A stretch of 27,687 nucleotides of DNA from a virus. This document shows positions 20,498 to 26,888 of the stretch, in pieces (position 1 is the first letter of the stretch; every line of letters starts with the position of its first letter). Under the pieces are notes generated by a model. It was not told the origin of the DNA. It did no database searches and worked only from the letters and a program-made list of their open reading frames with translations. Both the position numbers and the translations under genes were made by a program. The stretch is taken from the IMG/VR virus record IMGVR_UViG_3300044997_000467, positions 1 to 27,687 of that record. One strand, written 5' to 3'.

Positions 20498-22538
20498 TAG
20501 AACGGCTCCAACCGGCGAAGGCGTTTCGACCGCCGCGACGCGCCGCGCGGCCCAACGGGACGATAACGCGTCGATCGCCAAAATCTGCAATTAGCTGCAC
20601 GGGCGCCGACGCGGCCGGGCTTTCTAGGCGATCGCGCACGGCTTCCGGCCCGCCGGCCGACGCGACTAGCGGCGAAGGTACAACGACTTCGCCGCGTCGA
20701 ATCGTCGCTGGGAATTCGTCGCCGGCCATGGCCGAGCCGAAGCGCCCGGCGTGAAAGCTTGGCCGCTGCGCCGCAATTGTTGCCGCCTGAGTCGCGCCCA
20801 CAATGGCCGCCGACGCTGCGCCGATCGGATTTGGCGGCGTCGCCGCGAGGAAACCGACGATCGCTTGCGCCGTCTTGATCGCGACGTCGGTTAGCGCAAA
20901 GCCCTTCGAGACTTTGAACGCCTGCAATGCGGCGGCTCGACCAACCTTCGTTTGCGTATCATAGATATCGGTAACGTTTGCCGCCAATTGTTGCGCGAAG
21001 CCCGAAATATCGACCAATAGTCCGGCCGTTTGATCAAAAGCTTCGAGCCGCGCCGCCCGGGCTGCCTCAAACGTCGCGGCGACGGCGTCGCGCTCAGCCG
21101 TTGCCGACGCAACGACGGCCGCGAATTCTTCTTGTCGCGCCGCTTCGGCCGCGGCCGCGTCTTGCTGGCGCAACGCGTCGAGGTCGCGGAAGTATTGATC
21201 GCGGATCGCAAGCTCAGCGGATACGGCGGCGTCTTGCACGGCTACCGAATCGGCGACTTCCGCGGCCAGCGCGCGAACCGCCTTAATCCTTTCGTCGTAT
21301 TGCGCGCCCAGCGCTTCCGTTTCGCTCATTGTGGACGCTAGCGCGCCTTCGCGTGCGGCTTCGAGTTCTGCAAGCGTATCGGCTTCGCGCTGGAAATAGT
21401 CCAGCGTTGCACCGATCCCGGCGTCTAGCGTCTTAGTAAAGCTATCCCAAGCGGCTTGTTCGGCGCGCAAGGCTTCGGCGGCCGCCTTGGCACGTTGAGC
21501 GCGCGCGGCTTCGGCGGCTTGCCGGCGGCGTTCGGCGGCCGCTTCGGCGCGGCGGCGCTGCTCTTCGCGGCGGCGCTCAGCGGCCGCGGTGGCTTCGGCG
21601 GCCGCCTGCCGTTCGGCTTCAGTTTGAAGAACGCTATCGGCGCCCTCGATCCAGCCGTCGATTAAAACCGAATTCTTGCCGATCTCATCGTTCAAGCCGG
21701 CTTGTGCGTCGCGGGCTTCGCGAATTCGCCGCGCCGCTTCGGCCCAAGCATCGTCGTAAACCTTGACGCCTTCGCGAGCCTTGATCGTTACATCGCTGAA
21801 TGCGTTGTATTCGGCCACAGCGTCTTGAGCCGCCTTTGTTACGGCCCGCAATTCCTGAGGCGAAAAGTCGGCCAGGCTTCCGGATGCGCGTGCGGCTAGC
21901 AATTCTTGCTCGATAAGCGCGTTATTCGCGGCGATCAGCGCCGGCGCCAAGTCGAGCGCTTCGCGCGCGGCTAGGGCCTGGGTTGCGTCGGCCGCTTCCC
22001 GCTGAGATTTGCCAAGACGTTCGACAAGCTCGGCGTTTTCCGCCAAAACCTTTGCGGTTAGCGGCCCGGCGTTGGCCGCGATGGTTTCGAGATTTTGCGC
22101 GAATTGCTCGGCTTCCTTTCGGGCTTCTTGCGCGGAATCGTAGAAATACAACGCCGCGGCCGCGACGCCGCCAAGCGCCAAGCCGGCGATGCCGGCCGCG
22201 GCCGGTAGCGCCCCAAAGACCGCTTCGAGATCGCCCAGCGCGCCCGTCATTTCGCCGATCGTTCCGCCGAAAATGCGCCCGACGCCTTCGATCCCGCTAA
22301 TAGCCTTGCCGGTATCGAGCGCCTTAGCGCCTACGCCGTCGCCGACGTCATCGATCTTTCGAGCCGCCGCCTTGGCTTCGTTGGCTACGGCTTCCAGCCG
22401 CTTTCCGATCTTGGCCTCAAGCTGAGCGGCCGCCTTGGCCGCAGCTTCGCCCGTCGCATCGCCAAGCCCGGCGATCTTCTTTCGGTATTGCTCGATATCG
22501 GCCGTAATCGAAACCGAAACGCTAGCGTTGCGCGCCAT
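20487..22538 (-). CDS. Tape measure protein
   Basis: A 683-residue protein starting MARNASVSVSITADIEQYRK, a typical tape-measure N-terminus. A hydrophobic segment lies at about 108-133 (LPAAAGIAGLALGGVAAAAL). Most of the rest is Ala/Glu/Arg heptad coiled coil, densest at about 305-370 (RRREEQRRRAEAAAERRRQ), with a second hydrophobic stretch near the C-terminus (FALTDVAIKTAQAIVGFLAA). It sets tail length and is delivered with DNA. At about 0.15 nm per residue the tail would be roughly 100 nm. The ATG has a five-G ribosome-binding site (22544-22548) and a TAATG overlap with the previous gene. Confidence 0.9.
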   Translation of the reverse strand: MARNASVSVSITADIEQYRKKIAGLGDATGEAAAKAAAQLEAKIGKRLEAVANEAKAAARKIDDVGDGVGAKALDTGKAISGIEGVGRIFGGTIGEMTGALGDLEAVFGALPAAAGIAGLALGGVAAAALYFYDSAQEARKEAEQFAQNLETIAANAGPLTAKVLAENAELVERLGKSQREAADATQALAAREALDLAPALIAANNALIEQELLAARASGSLADFSPQELRAVTKAAQDAVAEYNAFSDVTIKAREGVKVYDDAWAEAARRIREARDAQAGLNDEIGKNSVLIDGWIEGADSVLQTEAERQAAAEATAAAERRREEQRRRAEAAAERRRQAAEAARAQRAKAAAEALRAEQAAWDSFTKTLDAGIGATLDYFQREADTLAELEAAREGALASTMSETEALGAQYDERIKAVRALAAEVADSVAVQDAAVSAELAIRDQYFRDLDALRQQDAAAAEAARQEEFAAVVASATAERDAVAATFEAARAARLEAFDQTAGLLVDISGFAQQLAANVTDIYDTQTKVGRAAALQAFKVSKGFALTDVAIKTAQAIVGFLAATPPNPIGAASAAIVGATQAATIAAQRPSFHAGRFGSAMAGDEFPATIRRGEVVVPSPLVASAGGPEAVRDRLESPAASAPVQLIADFGDRRVIVPLGRAARRGGRNAFAGWSRSNGF

Positions 22539-23233
22539 TAGATCCCCCGCTCGATTTCAGCCGCGATTTCGAGTGATAGCGGCCGAAGCGGCTTGCGCGC
22601 AAGCTCGGCCCAAACGTTGCCGCCGGATTTGTGCCCGTCGGATCTGTTATACGTCGGCGTATAATAGACGGTTTTGCCTTCTACCACCGCGGTTCTTACC
22701 TCCGTCCCGTTTACCCAGTCGGCGCGCGTCTTCGGGCCGCGCGATGATTCGCGGGTTCCCCATTTGACGTAGAAAACGTATTCGGCCGCGTTGTTGATCA
22801 CGGCCCGGGCCGTGTTTCCCCTAACCTCGAAGTAAACGAACATTTCGCCGCGGCTGTATCCGCTTAGAACCGGCCATTGCGCGATCACGGATTCAGCAAA
22901 CGGGATAAATCGACGCTGAAACGCGCGCGCAACCGGCGCCGCGATCGTTTCGATCAATTGGAATTGGGCAAGCTGCAAATCCTCGTCGCGCGCGAGCGCC
23001 CATTTTCCGAGGTTTCTAGCAAATTCCTTCGACGAATAGACGCGGGAACCCGTCGTCCCGTATGCCTGGTTTCCGATCAATTGACGCTTGGAACCCCAGC
23101 CGCGATCCGTTTCCATCGATCGAAGAATTCGCGTTGCGTCGGCGATCGAACCATTCCATTCCCGCGAAGCAGCCGTAAGCCGCCTAGACTGCGCCGTAAG
23201 GTATTGCCGCGCGATCGCGAATTCAGCGGCCAA
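22538..23233 (-). CDS. Tail-region hypothetical protein between chaperones and tape measure (231 aa)
   Basis: A 231-residue protein starting at TTG 23233 with five G (23238-23242). The N-terminal third is helical and charged (QYLTAQSRRLTAASREW). The region INNAAEYVFYVKWGTRESS (about 146-164) resembles the N-Y-x-x-Y-V-x-x-G-T stretch of gp10-type tail-completion proteins, but the rest does not obviously fit. Tape measure usually follows the chaperones directly, so this insertion is unusual. It may be a minor tail or neck protein. I do not recognise a family with confidence. Translation is coupled to the tape measure by TAATG. Confidence 0.6.
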   Translation of the reverse strand: MAAEFAIARQYLTAQSRRLTAASREWNGSIADATRILRSMETDRGWGSKRQLIGNQAYGTTGSRVYSSKEFARNLGKWALARDEDLQLAQFQLIETIAAPVARAFQRRFIPFAESVIAQWPVLSGYSRGEMFVYFEVRGNTARAVINNAAEYVFYVKWGTRESSRGPKTRADWVNGTEVRTAVVEGKTVYYTPTYNRSDGHKSGGNVWAELARKPLRPLSLEIAAEIERGI

Positions 23234-23242
23234 GGCGCCCCC

Positions 23243-23820
23243 TTACGCCTTGCGTATCACGGCGCCCGCCTTGGCGAGCGCGGTAAAGTCGGCGGCAATT
23301 TTGGCGCGCCGTTTTAGCTCAATTTCTGCCCAATCCCAGGCGATCACAAATTCCCGATCCTCAGGTGAAAGCCCGAAGACGTAAGCCGGACCCAAGCCGA
23401 GCCGCACGCCGAGCCGCGCCAAATACAGATCTTCGGCGCCGCCCGGCGTGATCAGTTTCCCGCGGTGTGCTCGATTCGCCGATAATCGGGAAGCGCCCGC
23501 AGCAACCTGGCGAGGGTTTCGTATCCGACGGCGATTGCTTCACGATAAACCGCGCCGGCTTGCTCGAAATGCGCGATCACGCGATCGCCGTACCCGACGA
23601 CGTCCGCCCGTGCGACCGCGCCAAACTCGCCCCAAGGCGGATCGCCGTCAAACGCGATTCCGAGCGCGGCCGCTGCGACGGCGCCTTGATCGATCGCCGA
23701 GCCGGACGGATTGAACGCTTCACGAAGCCGTCGAATATCGTTGTATCCGACTGGGATCCTCAGTCGGTATTCCTGGCCGGCGATCGTGACGCTCCAGGCG
23801 CGCGCGTCTTGTGCTTCCAT
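23243..23820 (-). CDS. Tail assembly chaperone, frameshifted long form (GT-type, 192 aa)
   Basis: The 122-residue chaperone is read to codon AAC (23457-23455). A -1 slip on GGGAAAC then continues in the new frame with LITPGGAEDLYLARLGVRL and on to a TAA at 23243-23245, adding 70 residues. The extension ends in a helical region (WAEIELKRRAKIAADFTALAKAG). This is the classic lambda gpG/gpGT arrangement, in which the T extension binds the tube subunit while the G part coats the tape measure during assembly. The extension frame has codon usage like its neighbours and fills a region otherwise lacking a gene. Confidence 0.85.
23452..23820 (-). CDS. Tail assembly chaperone, short form (G-type, 122 aa)
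   Basis: A 122-residue protein starting MEAQDARAWSVTIAGQEYRLR: a short beta-rich N-terminus followed by helices (GYNDIRRLREAF, GYGDRVIAHFEQA, TLARLLRALP). It lies between the tail tube and tape-measure regions, as all siphovirus chaperones do. It is the product of ribosomes that do not shift at GGGAAAC and end at TGA 23452-23454. The ATG has a six-G ribosome-binding site (23824-23829) immediately after the tube-gene terminator. Function is inferred from order and from the frameshift design. Confidence 0.8.
   Translation of the reverse strand: MEAQDARAWSVTIAGQEYRLRIPVGYNDIRRLREAFNPSGSAIDQGAVAAAALGIAFDGDPPWGEFGAVARADVVGYGDRVIAHFEQAGAVYREAIAVGYETLARLLRALPDYRRIEHTAGN
23455..23461 (-). other. Programmed -1 ribosomal frameshift site GGGAAAC
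   Basis: Read on the coding strand, the frame is GCG GGA AAC TGA, so the heptamer G GGA AAC has the canonical X XXY YYZ register. Slipping re-pairs GGA to GGG and AAC to AAA. The stop codon is directly after the site. A 4-bp GC hairpin (CGCC, loop GGGC, GGCG) starts a few bases downstream and could stimulate the shift. Confidence 0.9.
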
Positions 23821-23832
23821 CGTCCCCCCACA

Positions 23833-23863
23833 AAATTAGAAAGCCGGGCGAATTTCGCCCGGC
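23833..23863 (-). terminator. Terminator hairpin after the tail-tube gene
   Basis: Nine perfect pairs (23843-23851 with 23855-23863) enclose a 3-base loop. On the coding strand the stem is followed by TTTCTAATTTT. It stands between the tail-tube stop (23890) and the chaperone start (23820). Such a partial terminator would lower transcription of chaperones and tape measure relative to the abundant tube protein. Confidence 0.8.
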
Positions 23864-23889
23864 CCGGAGTAACTATAAGCCGCGTTCAG

Positions 23890-24354
23890 TCAAGTAACCG
23901 CGCCAAGGTAGCCCGTAAAAGAAACCGATCCGGTTAGCGCGTCGCCGGATTCGTTGATCGAGACGCTGAGCCGCGCGTAATCGACTTCGAGCGTCCCCGT
24001 TTGGCCGTTGGCTGTGGCCGTATAGACGAGCTTTCCAGTAAACGGCCCGAATCCGCCCGGATTTGTCGTCGTTGCGGCCGACCAGGTGCCAGTCTTGCGG
24101 ATCGCATCGAGCGCGCGCGCATTGCTCGGATTCGAGAAATCCTCAGCCTTGACCGTGAACGAAAACGAGCCGGTTACCTGGACTTGATCCGTGTAAACAT
24201 AACTCTTGAAGGCGCCGCGATGCAAAATCGCCGCGGTTCCCTTCTGGGCTTCCTGGATCCCGTCTAGCGTCCAGTCGCCGACGTCGTCAAAGGTGATCGA
24301 CAGCGCGGATCCATCCTGGAACGCAACGCTGGCATGCTGCTTAGTGAAAAACAT
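23890..24354 (-). CDS. Major tail tube protein
   Basis: A 154-residue protein starting MFFTKQHASVAFQDGSALSI. It is beta-rich throughout (SYVYTDQVQVTGSFSFTV, KLVYTATANGQ, GSVSFTGYLGAV) with a short loop region (NPSNARALDAIRK), as expected for the lambda gpV-type tube fold. Size and location, directly before the frameshifted chaperones, support the call. The ATG at 24354 has five G four bases upstream (24359-24363). The longer upstream reading frame overlaps the tail-terminator gene and is not used. A terminator hairpin follows the gene, consistent with its high copy number. Confidence 0.8.
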   Translation of the reverse strand: MFFTKQHASVAFQDGSALSITFDDVGDWTLDGIQEAQKGTAAILHRGAFKSYVYTDQVQVTGSFSFTVKAEDFSNPSNARALDAIRKTGTWSAATTTNPGGFGPFTGKLVYTATANGQTGTLEVDYARLSVSINESGDALTGSVSFTGYLGAVT

Positions 24355-24383
24355 TGCGCCCCCAGGGCTGTTACGCCGCAAGA

Positions 24384-24830
24384 TTACGGCTGGGAATGAT
24401 GTACCGCGGTTACCGCAAATTGCACGCCGATCGTAGCTCCGTCGGTTGCCGTGCCTTGAAAGTCGATCCGATCGACGCGACAAGTCGCGCCGCCAAGATC
24501 CGCCGCAACGGCCGAGCGAATTAGCTCGCTTGCATCCGTTGCCGCGTTTACGTCTGTCCATTGATCGTCGATATTCGGGCGCAGCCGAAAGACGACAAGC
24601 AAGGCAAACCGCGAAACGGCCAGCGTTACGCCGCGGCCGCGATCTTGGTATTCGATCGCCTCAGGAAATAGATAATAAACGAAATGCGGCGTAACGTAGC
24701 CCGGGCCGTCCGGATCTAGCGTTAGCGCTTCCCTCAAATGCGTTTCGCCCGTGCCCTGAGAATACGCCGACAAATCGACAGCTTCGATCGCCGCCTTGAT
24801 CGCTGTTCCGATCGCGCTAACGCTGGACAT
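24384..24830 (-). CDS. Putative tail terminator / neck protein (148 aa)
   Basis: A 148-residue protein starting MSSVSAIGTAIKAAIEAV. A helical start leads to a strand-rich middle (HFVYYLFPEAIEY, VTLAVSRFALLVVFRLRP) and a C-terminal section with CRVDRIDFQGT. Alternating helix and sheet of this length just before the tail tube gene is typical of gpU-type tail terminators that cap the tube. The identification is by order and composition. The ATG at 24830 overlaps the preceding stop (TAATG), so the gene is translationally coupled to the connector. Confidence 0.6.
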   Translation of the reverse strand: MSSVSAIGTAIKAAIEAVDLSAYSQGTGETHLREALTLDPDGPGYVTPHFVYYLFPEAIEYQDRGRGVTLAVSRFALLVVFRLRPNIDDQWTDVNAATDASELIRSAVAADLGGATCRVDRIDFQGTATDGATIGVQFAVTAVHHSQP

Positions 24831-25609
24831 TACAGCACGCGCCGGCGCAACCCAGCGCCATAAATCCACGGCGTAGCGCCGCCGCGCGTAACGACGCCAC
24901 CGCCCGGGCCGCGCCGTGTATCGTCGTCTGCTAACCCGTCTTGATCGAAGTCTTGGCGATAGCGGATCGCTGTCCAGGCGGCGACGGCGGCCGCCTTGTG
25001 TTCATCCGCAAGCGCCGAATACCGGACGTCGCCAGCGCCGGCGCCGCCGATTAGCGAGCGGAAAACGTAATATAGCGCCGTTTCGCGCACGTATTCGCGG
25101 AGCGAAGTCGGTTCTACGACGGCTTCCGGCCAACGGCCCGACGCGACAAGCCGCAAAAGCGTATCCGCCCAGGCTTCGTCGATATGGCCTTGCAGCGATG
25201 CCGCCGCCGATCCCATTGTCGTTGCTAGACGAGGGTGCAACGCTTCCAGATCGGCTTGCGTAACCGGACAATGCAGCGCGCGGCGCGCTAGGTAGGCTTC
25301 GCGGCGGCCCGTCGTGATGACGCCGGCGATCGTGAGATCCCAAGATTCCGAATAACCATCGCCGAAGCCGAGCGACGCCGGAACGTCGCCCGCCTGGATT
25401 TGGTATTGCGCTACCGAGCCGACGATCGAAACGGCGCCCGTTACGACGGTAGTTCCGTCGGGCGCCGTAAGCGTATACGTTCCGGCCGAAGGCACGACAA
25501 GCGAGCCGCCTAAACGGGCTTCGAGCCGCGTTAAATGCGCGCGGCCGCGCTCGATTACTTCCGGCGCGCGGATCCTAAAAGTGTGTCCAACGTCGGAAGG
25601 TATCGGCAC
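24830..25609 (-). CDS. Putative head-tail connector / adaptor protein (259 aa)
   Basis: A 259-residue protein starting at GTG 25609 with a six-G ribosome-binding site (25614-25619). The N-terminal half is beta-rich (TYTLTAPDGTTVVTGAVSIVG, an Ig-like alternation), and residues about 100-220 are helical (RREAYLARRALHCP, YVRETALYYVFRSL, HKAAAVAAWTAIRYR). The C-terminus is Gly/Arg-rich and flexible. Helical adaptor proteins of this kind bind the portal and give the docking site for the tail. The role is inferred from position between the capsid-decoration and tail-terminator genes. Confidence 0.55.
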   Translation of the reverse strand: MPIPSDVGHTFRIRAPEVIERGRAHLTRLEARLGGSLVVPSAGTYTLTAPDGTTVVTGAVSIVGSVAQYQIQAGDVPASLGFGDGYSESWDLTIAGVITTGRREAYLARRALHCPVTQADLEALHPRLATTMGSAAASLQGHIDEAWADTLLRLVASGRWPEAVVEPTSLREYVRETALYYVFRSLIGGAGAGDVRYSALADEHKAAAVAAWTAIRYRQDFDQDGLADDDTRRGPGGGVVTRGGATPWIYGAGLRRRVL

Positions 25610-25637
25610 GGCGCCCCCCTAGCGAAGCCTAATCCGA

Positions 25638-25982
25638 TCAGAGGGTAACGGCCCAAGTGCCCAGGCTAAACCAAGCGCCCGCGACATTCGCGATCGTGCC
25701 GCGGTAGCCCTGGCCGATCGTCACAATGGTATTGCCGGCCGCGTTCTTCATTACAAGATTTTCTGCGGCGTCGGCCATATTGACAACGTCGAGGATCATA
25801 CCCTTGGTATGAGCCTCAGCAAAAAGCGTAACGTCCCGCGAAGCGCCGCCCGGATCGAGTGCAATCACGTTTTGGTTGACGGTATCGAGATCGAGCGTGT
25901 AAGCGCCAGAAAGCGTGATCAAGCCCTGGAAATTCGGCTGAGAAAGCGCCGCATCGCGGCCGATAACGGAAGAAAGCGCCAT
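25638..25982 (-). CDS. Capsid decoration-like protein (114 aa)
   Basis: A 114-residue beta-rich protein (GLITLSGAYTLDLD, ALDPGGASRDVTLFAEA, NAAGNTIVTIGQGYRGTIA) ending SLGTWAVTL. The repetitive strand-turn pattern and the location soon after the major capsid gene are those of small decoration or head-fibre proteins on capsid surfaces. Unlike its neighbours, its ribosome-binding site is AAAGGA about ten bases upstream rather than poly-G. It immediately follows the 54-residue gene. A minor head protein is the alternative. Confidence 0.5.
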   Translation of the reverse strand: MALSSVIGRDAALSQPNFQGLITLSGAYTLDLDTVNQNVIALDPGGASRDVTLFAEAHTKGMILDVVNMADAAENLVMKNAAGNTIVTIGQGYRGTIANVAGAWFSLGTWAVTL

Positions 25983-25988
25983 AACGGT

Positions 25989-26153
25989 TTATCCTTTACG
26001 TTTATTGTCAGCGACGCGGAAAGCGTCAGCGACGCGTGTTTGCATTTGTTCAAACGTTGTTTTTGTATCGCCTGCCGCGCGCCGCTCATTGAGCATTGCA
26101 GCCGCAACGCGTTGCGCGACCTCGCGATCGCGGCTCGGCTTGTCGCCGCTCAT
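25989..26153 (-). CDS. Small charged protein (54 aa) between the 240-aa and decoration genes
   Basis: A 54-residue protein beginning MSGDKPSRDREVAQRVAAAM and ending with DNKRKG. Most of it is a single highly charged helix (AAAMLNERRAAG, FEQMQTRVADAFRV). The ATG at 26153 overlaps the preceding stop as ATGA and AAGGCGG lies upstream. The frame fills an otherwise empty 160-base gap and its stop is followed at once by the next gene. A small head-assembly helper is possible. It is easily missed because of its size. Confidence 0.65.
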   Translation of the reverse strand: MSGDKPSRDREVAQRVAAAMLNERRAAGDTKTTFEQMQTRVADAFRVADNKRKG

Positions 26154-26872
26154 TGTGCCGCCGCCTTCGGCGGCTTGGCCGGCTTCGTCGGCGGGCTAGC
26201 CTTATCGAGCGCGTCGGCGCGCGCCTTGGCCGTCGCGACAGCTTCGGCCCGGGCTTCGCTGGGAATGGAAGCGTCGCGGGCCGCGACATTGACGCGCCGG
26301 GCGGCGCGCGCTTTCGCGTCGGCGAGGATCGCGGGATCGGGCGGCGCGATAACGCCGGACGTCACCAGCGACGCGCGCCAGCGGTTCAACGCCGCGCGAT
26401 CGACTTGGTGTTGTACCGTATTGCCGCGCACGCCGCGGCGCGGCTTTTCCCAGGCTGTATGAAAAAACGTTCCACCGACGCAGTCGGTTTCGCGCAAATA
26501 CGGCCCAGGTGCCGCGCCTTCCGGCAAATGCTCGGCGTTGACGTGCAGATCCAAGGGAAGCACGACGGCGCCGCCTTCTTCGAGGATCTGCACGGCGCGC
26601 GACCACATACGCGAACGCGGCTCGCCAGCCGTAACCGTCCGCACGCCGGCCGCGCCGGGCCGGATCGGGTAGGGCTGCAAAACTGGAAGCCAAGTCGGGC
26701 CGGGCATTCCTTCGATAGCGACCTCCCAAGATCCGCCGTTTGCCGCGTGATGCACGAGGAAGAACGGCGCATTTGGTGAAATTGGAAGCCGCGGACGATC
26801 GACGTAGCCGCCAAGGCTAGCCGGCCGCGAATCGGCTCCCAAATCGTGCGAAGTTAGCGTAGGAATGCCCAA
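26150..26872 (-). CDS. Hypothetical head-region protein downstream of the major capsid gene (240 aa)
   Basis: A 240-residue protein starting at TTG 26872 with five G (26877-26881). The first 170 residues mix beta and loop segments with several Trp and His residues (PFFLVHHAANGGSWEVAI, LPVLQPYPIRPG, AVQILEEGGAVVLPLDL). The last 60 residues are an Ala/Lys/Arg helix and a Pro/Lys tail (ASPPTKPAKPPKAAAQ). No family is recognised. It directly follows the capsid gene, where decoration, internal or neck proteins occur. Its stop overlaps the ATG of the 54-residue gene. Confidence 0.6.
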   Translation of the reverse strand: MGIPTLTSHDLGADSRPASLGGYVDRPRLPISPNAPFFLVHHAANGGSWEVAIEGMPGPTWLPVLQPYPIRPGAAGVRTVTAGEPRSRMWSRAVQILEEGGAVVLPLDLHVNAEHLPEGAAPGPYLRETDCVGGTFFHTAWEKPRRGVRGNTVQHQVDRAALNRWRASLVTSGVIAPPDPAILADAKARAARRVNVAARDASIPSEARAEAVATAKARADALDKASPPTKPAKPPKAAAQ

Positions 26873-26888
26873 GTTTCCCCCTTGGCTA

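Noticed and set aside
20498-20590. 31-residue upstream extension of the 1069-residue tail protein
   Set aside because: A TTG start is possible but has no ribosome-binding site, and this stretch encodes the tape-measure C-terminus in another frame. The ATG at 20497 overlapping the stop is preferred, though not proven.
23361-23543. A separate small gene in the third frame at the chaperone junction
   Set aside because: The region is fully explained by the -1 frameshift extension (stop at 23243) downstream of the slippery site, and the third-frame peptide has no start signal.
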